Below are positions 48,902-58,099 of a DNA stretch of 64,000 nt, one piece after another. A program made the position numbers and the translations under genes. Origin of the DNA: Labyrinthula sp. Ha (lineage: Eukaryota; Sar; Bigyra; Labyrinthulida; Labyrinthulaceae); assembly GCA_015227615.1 (NCBI GenBank), contig JAALGZ010000028.1, forward strand, positions 310,001 to 374,000. The letters run 5' to 3'. The notes under the pieces are model-generated. The model saw nothing but the letters and a program-made list of their open reading frames with translations. It did not search any database and was not told the origin of the DNA. Each line of letters begins with the position of its first letter. Within the stretch, counting starts at the first letter, position 1.

Positions 48902-49585
48902 TGTAGTGGTTATATTTTTGGTTTCAGCTTTGGTTTCTTGCTGTTTTTTGAAGTATCTCGATATCTGTTCCCTAACCTGTGTGAATTGTTGTATGTAATA
49001 TATGGTTCTCGCTTAAAATGTGTCTATTTATGCTATATGAAGGTTATTGGATATATTTACAGTGATAAAAAGGTCATTTGTGACACTTTTGAGGTGTTTT
49101 GTGAAAGATATAGTCGCTTCTATTTGGTTTGAAGACGTATTTCATTATCTTTTTACTTTCGTATTTTGTGATATTTTCGCCTGTGATGTTGTTTTAGGGT
49201 GTGTACTTTACCGATGTTTTTACGCTGCGGGTTTACATTACGTGATATTGATTGATATAAGGTGAATTTGGAATAACGTTAGTCACGATTGGTAAGAAAT
49301 AGTGAAGTTAGGGTTTATAAGGGGAGATATGTTGAGACTGTATACTAAGTAACTATAACCCGGTATTGAAAATACCTTGAAATATACAAGTACAAACTAG
49401 TATTGATATATAGTTAGCGAAGAAGTGACTTTTAAACCGTTATTGTTAATTGTTAATAATTGTTGTTGAAGAAGAAAAAGTTTTTCTATATATAAAGAGG
49501 TACCTGAGAAGCTTTGTATAGTGTTGATTATTGACCACGTGTATAAGCGTCTGCCTTTTGTTCAAGTATACACGAAAAGCATTAT
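48902..49585 (+). repeat. Solo LTR related to element C
   Basis: About 680 bp, matching the element C LTR length, in the opposite orientation to element C. Best-matching block: GATATTTTCGCCTGTGATG, TTTTACGCTG and AACGTTAGTCACGATTGG near 49150-49295, against equivalent sequence in 48000-47930 read on the minus strand. It starts TGTAGTGG and ends near GCA or a few bases later. ACTGA occurs on both sides (48897-48901, 49586-49590) and may be the target duplication. Much diverged, so an old insertion reduced to one LTR. Confidence 0.65.
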
Positions 49586-49619
49586 ACTGAGCAGCTAGTG
49601 ATGTGTTATTTGATATTTT

Positions 49620-50762
49620 CCAGAATAAACTTTTGGTTCATCGAAGGGTGATTAAAGCAGTTGGAAATAATAAGAACATAAAGAATGAAGTGAAGGATCC
49701 GGAGAGGTTGCAGTATATGTAGCTTCATCCAGCAGAACCAGTTGCGAATGAATGGGATTTGTGGAAAAATTCAAGCTATGCTATAAAGTACGAAAGGAAG
49801 GGTAATGCTGATATTTCGAGTTTTGTAAATAAAGAAAATAAGATAGAAGTACTTCGACCTGTTCTTCCTAAAAATTTTACAGCTGAGAGGGACCATAATT
49901 TATCAAAGAACACGCTTCGATATCAAAAGAGAAGACGACAGGTATCTCTTTTTTTTATTGTAGTTGGCTTCAAGGATCCGACGGGCTGGATTTGAAAAAG
50001 TTCTTTATTCGCAGATTGACCATCTGATAGAGATAATTAAACTGATTCGGACTTCTTGAAGTTTGAGTTCAAGAGTGAGAGTTATTTTATACGGGGGGGG
50101 GGTTCTCTATTCAAACCTTCATCTCATCTTAGCTGTAACCATCCTAGATTTTATGCGAATATTCTAATTAACACAACGTTAGATAAAACAAAAGTGGATT
50201 CGCAGAACTCAGATATCTATTTTATAAATCAAAAGGTCATTTCAGAGCTTAAAGCTCAATCCTTTGTCAAAGAAATAGAAGAGGAGCGTTAACAATGGTT
50301 GATAGAAAAAAGATCTTGAGCATTAATACCTATCCCGTGAAAATAATTAGAAACTATGTTCAAGATAATATTCTTTATTTTAGAAAGTATGTTCGAAAGT
50401 TATCACATGGATCCTCGATGTGCAGTCACAGTGCTCCATTTACATTAACATACAAACCAATGAAGAGGAGTGTACTCAGAGAAATAGTCATGGCTCGATG
50501 TTTATTAAAAATTATGAAGTGTACATCTCCCTTACTTGACTCGTTGTTTGTTTCATTTACTGAACGAAATGGAAAATATATTAACTTCAATTCGTTTATG
50601 ACACAGGTTCTTGGATCGGTTACAAAGAACCAAACAGAGAAAATATTAAGAGCAATTGAAGAATGGGAGCTACAAAACTCTTGTAATAGTGAGCTGATGG
50701 AGATACTTAACTCTCTGACCAAGTGGTTTTTGTTTTTGTCTTTTTTTAGGCTTACAGTTTGA
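49620..50762 (+). CDS. Unassigned coding region with a possible 22-nt intron
   Basis: Several open pieces on the plus strand look like protein: HPAEPVANEWDLWKNSSYAI, then NTLRYQKRRRQ at 49951, then KFEFKSESYFIRGGG (50056 on), then a helical stretch VLGSVTKNQTEKILRAIEEW (to about 50700). Between 49952 and 49973 lies GTATCTCTTTTTTTTATTGT followed by AG. Reading across it, the frame continues QLASRIRRAGFEKVLYSQID for 35 codons instead of stopping after 18. At least two further frame changes follow, so the gene is either intron-rich or decayed. I do not recognise the family. Confidence 0.4.
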
Positions 50763-50989
50763 CTATATTTTGACGTACCAAGAAACCTTTTTCAGTGCTT
50801 TTTTATGTGGATTATGTCAGGAAAAAAGAATAGCTTTTGACGGTTTTATGGTTTTAATGTTTAGAATATTAACAGACTAAACTACTAAAATAATAATATA
50901 AATTGAAACTAGTCAAATGGTTTACACAGGGTCGAGAAGATAAGTTATTATGATCAGGTTTGCAAGAAGTTCCAATCTGCCGCTGTTGT

Positions 50990-53900
50990 TTACTTCCCGT
51001 ATAGTTCACAATTATTCGCTATATCGGGTAACCAAGAGAGGTCTAAAGGCTTGTTCGAAAAATCTAGCATCGGCTCTTCCAAAAATCCTACAACTGGCTC
51101 TTCCAAAAATACTTCAAAAGTCAAATCCAATAAATCATTTTTATTTTTGCCTGGTAAAAGAGACATTTTAGCTTCTAGCCATTGATGATACATTGCCTCT
51201 AGGTCGTACTCACCTGATTTGCTCCTTCTTGTAAAGCATTCTTTAATTTCTTTAATAGTTCGATAAACTCCGTTCATTTATCCACCTTGCTTGCAATCCA
51301 AGCTAAACCCAGAGAAAATAGTTTTCCATGCAGCGTCGTCTAAAGAAGGATCGCCACAAAGCTGATCGTAAACGTTTCCAACGAGGAAAATCTCTGCAGC
51401 TTCTGACCATTCCCTTTTTCTTATTTTAAAACGCCTCTGCTCTTCCTCTTTTGCCTTCAACTGACGTAACCTTTCTTCTTTCTCCATTCTCTTTGGTCTG
51501 CCTTCCTCTTCTGCCTTCAACCGACGTAACCTTTCTTCTTCCTCTCGGCGTTGTTTCTCTTCCTCGAGTCTTTTACGTCTTAACTCTTCCTCAGCCTTCT
51601 CTCGTTCAAATTTTTCCCTAGCTTCTTTAAGCTCTTTTTCCTGCTTCAACTTTTCTTCTTCTAACTTTTGATGCCTATCATCCTCAGACATTGCTGCCAG
51701 TGCTGCTGCCCTTCTCTGATTGACCACAGAATCCAGCTTATATAACACTTCGTTTCCAAGAAAAACTTTTGTATGACCACATTGCCATAGCTTAAATTCA
51801 CTGTCATCCCCCAAGTGTTGAATCAAGATGGCTCTCATTACCTGAAGATCATTCTTCCCTGGGGAGTATTCAATAAAGGCCTCACCTTCAAGGATAGAAT
51901 GATACTTCTCAGCAATAAAACTGAAGTTACGTCGAATTGGATACGTCTCCTGACGAACTCGAATTGCCTGTATGATTCCAAGGTATCCTAATTGTGATAA
52001 CACAAGATTTACATCCCATTCGTGCTCACTTTGATCTGGGTTAGGTTTAATACACCTAATAAAAGTTTCATCTGTTTTAGAAATAGTGGAAACAAGGTTG
52101 TTCATATCTTTTTGAAACTTTTTAAGAACAGTTTCTTTGGCAGCCATCTTCCTGGTACGCTCTTCTGGAGTTGTCCCAATCTGTTCGGCCAGAAGTTCTA
52201 TTGAGTTATTTTGAACAAGCTCTTTCAAATCAGTTGTTAAGGCATCACGATTCTTTTCTACAAAGCCCTCGCTAGAGTACGTAGTTTCAACGGCGAAGTG
52301 ACGAACGATAAACCCATTCTTGTTCTTCCTATCTAGTTCAAAATTGTCGTTAAATGCCTTTTTCTTGTCAAGGTTTGACAAAAAAAACTCATCAGTTCCA
52401 CTTCTCAACAGGCACAGCTCTTCTAGAAACTTAAACAAATGGTCAGTTAATAAGGACAACGCCATTTCAGAGTTCCTGATTGAAGGCAATATAATATCTG
52501 GGAACTTGATCCCTTTCTCTTCAAAAATTTTTCTTTCAGATTGAATAAAATAAAAATCAAACTGTTCTGAAGTAGCTCATTCGCATAATTCACACAAATT
52601 TGGTCGAAAGAATTATGTTCCAAATCTTCAAAACCGAATATATTCAAGATTCCAATAAACTTGTCTTTCTTCCTACTATTCTTCTTTGCTTGAGAAGATT
52701 TCTTATTTAACTCAGCCACAATCCAGTCAAAGATTGAGGAATAAAAAAAAATTGCAAGTGCGTCACGAGACTGAGTTGCTTGATTCAAAGTCAAGTTAAC
52801 CACAGTAACCTGCTTGTTTTTTCGTTTCCTGCTTCAATAGTTTTCTGAGTTAGTGCAATTTCCAAATCCTGGGCATTAGCAATGTTTAACTTTTCTGCAG
52901 CTGTTTCTAACTCAAGAAGACAATCATCCGCAACCTGACATTTTCCATTGTTATGCATATCATCTTGACTAGTAACAAAACCAATATTTCCAAGGGTTAA
53001 GATTGCAAGTAGCAATCGCCAAATTTCATTTTGAGTACTCTGGCCAACTTCAATGTGCTCAAGAGCTTCAGATGTCCTTTTAAACATTTGAAGATCATCT
53101 GGAAGAACTGCAGTGTAATTATTTGAATCAAGTTCTGGCAACAAATCGTTATAAGCACTAGCAGGTCTGAACCCCATATCAGTCAAAGCAGCACAGCATT
53201 GATATAAAATATGATAAGAACGCTCTCTAGGACTCCTTTGAATAATCCTAGGCTTCTCCAAAAGAAAATACATAGTGTTCACACCTGTTATCGCATCCCC
53301 TTTATCGGAGTATATAATTTGAATAAAATTCCCAAATCGACTTGAGTTGCCATTTCGCAAAATAACTGAGTTTCCAAAAGCTTCAAGAACAGGGGTAGAT
53401 TTAAGTACAAGGCTCTCAATCTCCGGGGCTGTTTTCGAAGAGTTGTTTAAACACAAGTACACAAGATGTCTCATAAGCTGTTTTGCAGTTTCAGTTTTCC
53501 CGGACTCCGAATCTCCATTGATAACAATGGATTGACTCTGCCTCTTTTTTTGAAGCAAAGAGAAAATTTTTTCCGCAATAGAAAACACGTGAGGTTCCTT
53601 CTTTGCTTCTTCTGCTCTATCTTTTGAATACAACCCCTCTACATCAAAATACGGGTTGATAGAAAGCAGAGTATCCCCAAAATATGTGTAAATCTTATTC
53701 TCCATGTATCTTTCTTGTAATCTATTAAGCAAGGAAGCTTCATGCAAATAATTCATTCGAGTCAAGTCATCATAATCCACTATATGGCACGGATCATATG
53801 GGAGAGTTTCTTCAGCCGGAACTTCCCATATGTTCTTAGTCGCGTTATCAGCTACAAACACTTTTCTCTTATCAGCAGAAAGACTAGCTACACTATATAA

Positions 53901-54038
53901 CTCCCATAATCTACTATAATCTTCATCTTTCTTCTTTGAAACCCAAATCCGATCGCCTATGCTGGCCTGTACTGTTTGCTCAACTTTTTCCCCTGTCCCG
54001 TTTGCTTTCTTGCCTCCGCCAAATGATAGGAAACTCAT
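50990..54038 (-). pseudogene. Myosin copy 2, no insertions but with frame breaks
   Basis: About 1,016 codons. MSFLSFGGGKK start, N-terminal SH3-like region (residues about 30-80), motor with P-loop GDSESGKT (175-182), switch I NGNSSRFGNF (229-238), switch II region ILNIFGFEDLE (where most myosins have D in DI.GFE, here N), relay region, FIRCIKPN, QLGYLGIIQAIRVRQ, converter HTKVFLGNEVL. There is no IQ motif. A charged Glu/Lys/Arg helix follows directly (51380-51660), then a short tail with FLEEP repeated twice. The reading frame shifts by one base near 52805 and near 52555 (both also in copy 1), and a TAA stands at 51278-51280 where copy 1 has GAA. Myosins move on actin using ATP. The start is supported by the SH3-like region beginning at the usual distance. 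Either a pseudogene, or the shared breaks reflect assembly error or recoding. Confidence 0.85.
51380..51660 (-). other. Single-alpha-helix (ER/K) segment of myosin copy 2
   Basis: Dense alternating Glu and Arg/Lys (EEEKQRREEEERLRRLKAEE and similar) over about 85 residues with an internal repeat (EERLRRLKAEEEGRPKRMEK, then EERLRQLKAKEEEQ). This composition favours a stable single helix acting as a lever arm rather than a dimeric coiled coil. Confidence 0.7.
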
Positions 54039-54571
54039 TTTATTCTATTTCAAAAATTATCGCTTTTACGACACAAGTCCTTCTAAGCCTTGTTAAATAC
54101 AGACTTTCACTGTAGTTTTGTTTACTGTTTTTGTTAATTTACTTCACAGGTTCCTCACTTGGCTTTGTATGTCTTATCAACTTTATTGGTCGACGAGTGA
54201 CTGATAGCCTTAACACAAATCTCGGAAAAAAGTGACTCACGAATGAGTTACTTAATCCAAGCCAAAAATGTAATGTAACAAGTTCAAACAGATCTAGGAG
54301 AAACTAGATCACCAAGTTTAGACAAACTAAAGTTATTCCGAAGGTTTTTGTATGCAATAAAACGATTGTTATCCTAGTACTCGGAGAAACGAATACAACA
54401 ATCAAACTTTATTGTTTTTATTGGTTATTAATTATTAAAATGGCTGGATTGGCCACTGTTCAAAACTACCTATTTTTACCCTTAGATAACTAGGGTAATC
54501 TAATATCATGTTATACAATGTTGGTATTACTATTATTAGTATGCACAAAACTACTAGAAAAGGGTTCACAC
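54039..54571. other. Region between myosin copy 2 and element D, includes element D 3' LTR
   Basis: On the minus strand the 3' LTR of element D begins at 54572 (TGTGTGAACCC) and contains an AATAAA near 54400. Its lower end cannot be fixed because the matching 5' LTR was not found. The myosin start codon is at most 530 bp further on, so part of the LTR may lie in the myosin promoter region. Confidence 0.5.
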
Positions 54572-54599
54572 ATCCCCCTCCTCTTCTTCTAAAAGGCTA

Positions 54600-55809
54600 T
54601 CAACTAGCCTTTTCGACTAAAGATTTTTCCGGCCTATAGCAACCAAAGACTAAATCTGATACTCTAGGATCAACTTCTAATCCAATCTGAATCCATCCGG
54701 ATTTCAGATTGGCACATCTCGCAAATAATTCAACCTTGAGATGTCGTTTCAAAAATATTTTTTCAAATACTTCGTAAACCTTTCCAGGCTTAACACCCTC
54801 AATTAAGCGATCTGCAAAAATCACCTTTTCCTTTCGTAATAAATCAATCTTTTCAACAACACTTGTTTCCAAGCGCTCAACCTTCCGAACAAAAATTAAT
54901 AAAGCTTCTGCTGAGTGTTGATAATAATATCCTAAAGATGTTCTAATCCTACCACTCGGGGGCTAGCTTTATCCAATCTATGATATGAACAAGTTCATAT
55001 TCCCTATCGACCATTACGTTTAACGTTAGTTCCCAAGTCCGTTCAATTACCCAAATGGCAATGAAGGAAGCCTTAAGAGCTTCAAAATTCAAATCTAAAA
55101 CTTGCGAATCGGGTTTCCGCGCACACGGAACCCTTAGTCCTCTAATAGGATTCGCCTGACCTATTGCCCAAGGTGGATCCATTAATAATAAGTCCATCTT
55201 GTCTCCAGGCCACTCAGTTAAAATACCCGACTTGTATAAGTCCGCTGTAAACCAAAGTTTATCCCGAGGTGGGACGCAAATCTTTGCCCGAAACGGACAC
55301 CCTTCAAAACCAACCAAAACTAAGTTGCCACAAATACGCTCAAACACGAAAGCTTGTGCACGCACAAATTCTGTGGCAAGACTTCCCCCAGACAACTCGC
55401 ACTCCAATGGAGCAACAAGTATATTTTCAACTTTAGAAACTAACTCTTTAGGGTAATCTTTGTCCAAGACTTCGTGTAGGTACCTGTTACGACTTAGCTC
55501 TAGCGAGTATAAGAGATACGAACGCTTAGTCCCAGATCTTGATTCCCGTGTGACATAAAGTTCAATAAAACGCTTTTCACAAATTTCTATTAACGTTTTC
55601 ACTTCCCTTTTCTTTCGTTCGAAAGCATTTCTATGTGCTTGACTTACTCCTTCCGGACAAGTCTCCTTCAAAAACGATTTAGCTGATCCCAGCGAATCAA
55701 ATCTTCTATCAAATTCTAGTCTATCAAGGGAGAACCTCTCCGAGGTTACCTCCCCCTTCTCAATATCGATGAATTGGCCTCTCAACGGGGGCCAAATCCA
55801 TCCTTCCAA
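54600..55809 (-). CDS. Element D MT-A70-like methyltransferase
   Basis: An N-terminal part of about 180 residues (KRSYLLYSLELSRNRYLHEV and others, not recognised), then KMDLLLMDPPWAIGQANPIR (catalytic DPPW), FIAIWVIERTWELTL, LVHIIDWIKLAPEW and finally KVELFARCANLKSGWIQIGL. Elements B and A have FIEFFGKPW ... WVTVGLE and KIEFLGRND ... WTATGLE at the same place. The DPPW motif and the closing strand identify the N6-adenine methyltransferase family MT-A70. Confidence 0.8.
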
Positions 55810-55950
55810 GCTTTCTTTGCAAGTACGAATACATCATCGCCTTCGATTTATAAGGCATGTACAACGTGAATTGCTCAAAGCTTCACATTCCAAATTTCAA
55901 AATTAAGTTTCTGATCAATCTACGATCAAAAGTCTTCCAACCCGATACAA
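55810..55950 (-). CDS. Element D Myb/SANT-like domain
   Basis: Begins GWKTFDRRLIRNLILKFGM and closes with a MPYKSKAMMYSYLQRKLGRM segment, in the same position and with the same spacing as in elements A, B and C. Pattern-based. Confidence 0.45.
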
Positions 55951-56127
55951 AATCTCTGCGCCCAGGGAGTTTAGCCCAGACACTAAGATCTTCCTTACCT
56001 CTTAAATAACTCAGCAAACTAGGGCAGAGTCTTCCTACCCAAGCTGCCGATACCTCAATAGCGAATTTTCTATCTAACCAAGCTTGCGCTTGTTTCCTAA
56101 CTAATTTCTTTCTATTTGCAATTCGCT

Positions 56128-57600
56128 TTTCTCCCAAGAACTTAAGAGTAAACTCCTTAACACCCCTATACATGGTAAGCAACGGCTCCCGTGTATCATC
56201 TACGGGCTCAAAACCCCTCCATCTGACTCTAACAAAATACTCACCCTTTGAGTATCTAATATCCAAAAACTTTTGGACTTCAAGTTCACCCCAATTATTA
56301 ATAAAAACCTTTCGAAGCGAGTCGTCAGGTACAAAACCATCTGGTTCATAGAAGTATAAACGACTTCCATGCACAATCTGGGTTTCCCCATTCAATAATC
56401 CAAGCTTATAAACATTCGACGAAAGTAACTCGATTACATTAACTGGACCAGACCAAATCAACTTAATCTTGTTACTCTCCCTAGGGGTATTCTTTGTACT
56501 AATTAAGCACCAGTCTCCAGGCACATATTGTATGCAAGCCTTGTCGACTCTCTTTTGGCGCTTATTCCAATAATCGTTCCTTTTCCTCTTCATGAGCGAG
56601 ACGTAATCAGCCACCTGACTATGCATCTCATCCAGCTCACGTCGGAACTCCATCGACAGACGATATAGGATATCCTTATCAACCCTAATCACACCCTGCC
56701 TATCTCCAATTTTCCGATAGATTACTTTGGGAAAAGCTTCCGTTTCAATATACTCTCTAGTAGGATCTGTGTTTAAGAACAACAGATCAGCACTCGGAGC
56801 ATCCTTCATACCAGGAAGCTTCCTACTCGGCAGAGGAACCTCATTGACCGCAGTCATCACTGACTCAATCACATCAGGCCACTGATCCCATTGTAATCTA
56901 AATTCTGAAACCAGACTTCTTAAGAAGCTCAGAACCTTCCTATGAACAATTTCTACTTCTCCATTGGTCCAACTAGCATAGCTAACCGCGTAGTTATGCG
57001 TAAATCGGACCTCCTTTTGCAATAATTCAAGTAGTTGATTCGCAAAATGGGAGCCCCTATCGGTCACAAGGGTAAACTCCACTTCCAATCTCTAGTAAGT
57101 ATGAAACTTACTAAGAGCCCTAATCACAGTTCCTGCATCAGCCTTAGGAGCATAATGAAGAAAACAAAACCGAGAAAATGCATCTGTTATAACCAAAATA
57201 TAACCCTTAGCATTAACATACAAAAAATCAGCTACAAGAACCTCTTTAGGTCTTCTAGCCTCAGTTATCAATCTTAAATTTGTCTTTATCAGCTTCGGTA
57301 CCCTATTACAGTGAGTGCAATTTGATCTTAATCCCAGCATCATAGTTTCCGCTGACACCTTTGCACCATAACCCGAAGGTATCTTCCACTTAAATCGCCT
57401 CACCTCGGCCATATCCTGCATCCTAGACCCATGTCTATTAGCCAAGTGAATGTGAACGAGTTGGCGTTCAAACAACAATTTGGGAATGATAATCCTTCCC
57501 TCCTCCTCAGAAATTTTTAATCCGTCGCCCAGAGCTTCACGCTTTTGAGCATCCAAAAGTTCCTTCTCGGAAATCCGCTTCCATTCACCATGGTAGTACG
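56128..57600 (-). CDS. Element D integrase and chromodomain
   Basis: The zinc block has HIHLANRHGSRM and CTHCNRVPK. The core has VADFLYVNAKGYILVITD (first Asp), LVTDRGSHFANQLLELL (second Asp) and NGEVEIVHRKVLSFLR (Glu). A C-terminal part has YVPGDWCLISTKNTPRES and WSGPVNVIELL. The chromodomain at 56128-56287 reads LEVQKFLDIRYSKGEYFVRV followed by RWRGFEPVDD. Confidence 0.9.
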
Positions 57601-58099
57601 GATTCAAACAAGAGATACGATCCTTATCCAAGGCTCGCATCCTTTCAAAGGTCAGCTTTTCCTTTTGCTTCTTAGGAGAAAGCCTCAATTCAGAAACAAG
57701 TACGCCGAGGCCAACTCGAGGCACTTCGATTTTAACATCTTCACTAGAAGAATTCTCAGATTTTATCATTTGGGATGAAACCCACGTACCAATCTCATCT
57801 AAAGATACAGAGGACTCTGTATCCACAAGAGCCAGCCGGCTGTATTCTTCTTCTAAGCTTGGCTTTTCGATTTTTATTTCTAAACCACCATCTGGCCTTA
57901 AACCATGGGTGACTCTCTCACTTTGATACCACGGGTGTAAGGTTCCCGTGTCAAACGAATCCGAATCAGAATCAGTGTACTTATCCTTTAATGGAGTCCA
58001 CCGATTCGATTCTTCCTCGATATCCAATGGATGTCTGAACATCCTCCTATAATACTTGCGTTCACGAGAGGTTAAAGATAGCTGTGGTCCCAACGACAC

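Noticed and set aside
50295-50762. A CTD-interaction (CID) or similar helical domain in the unassigned gene
   Set aside because: The helical pattern is suggestive, but no diagnostic motif is visible.
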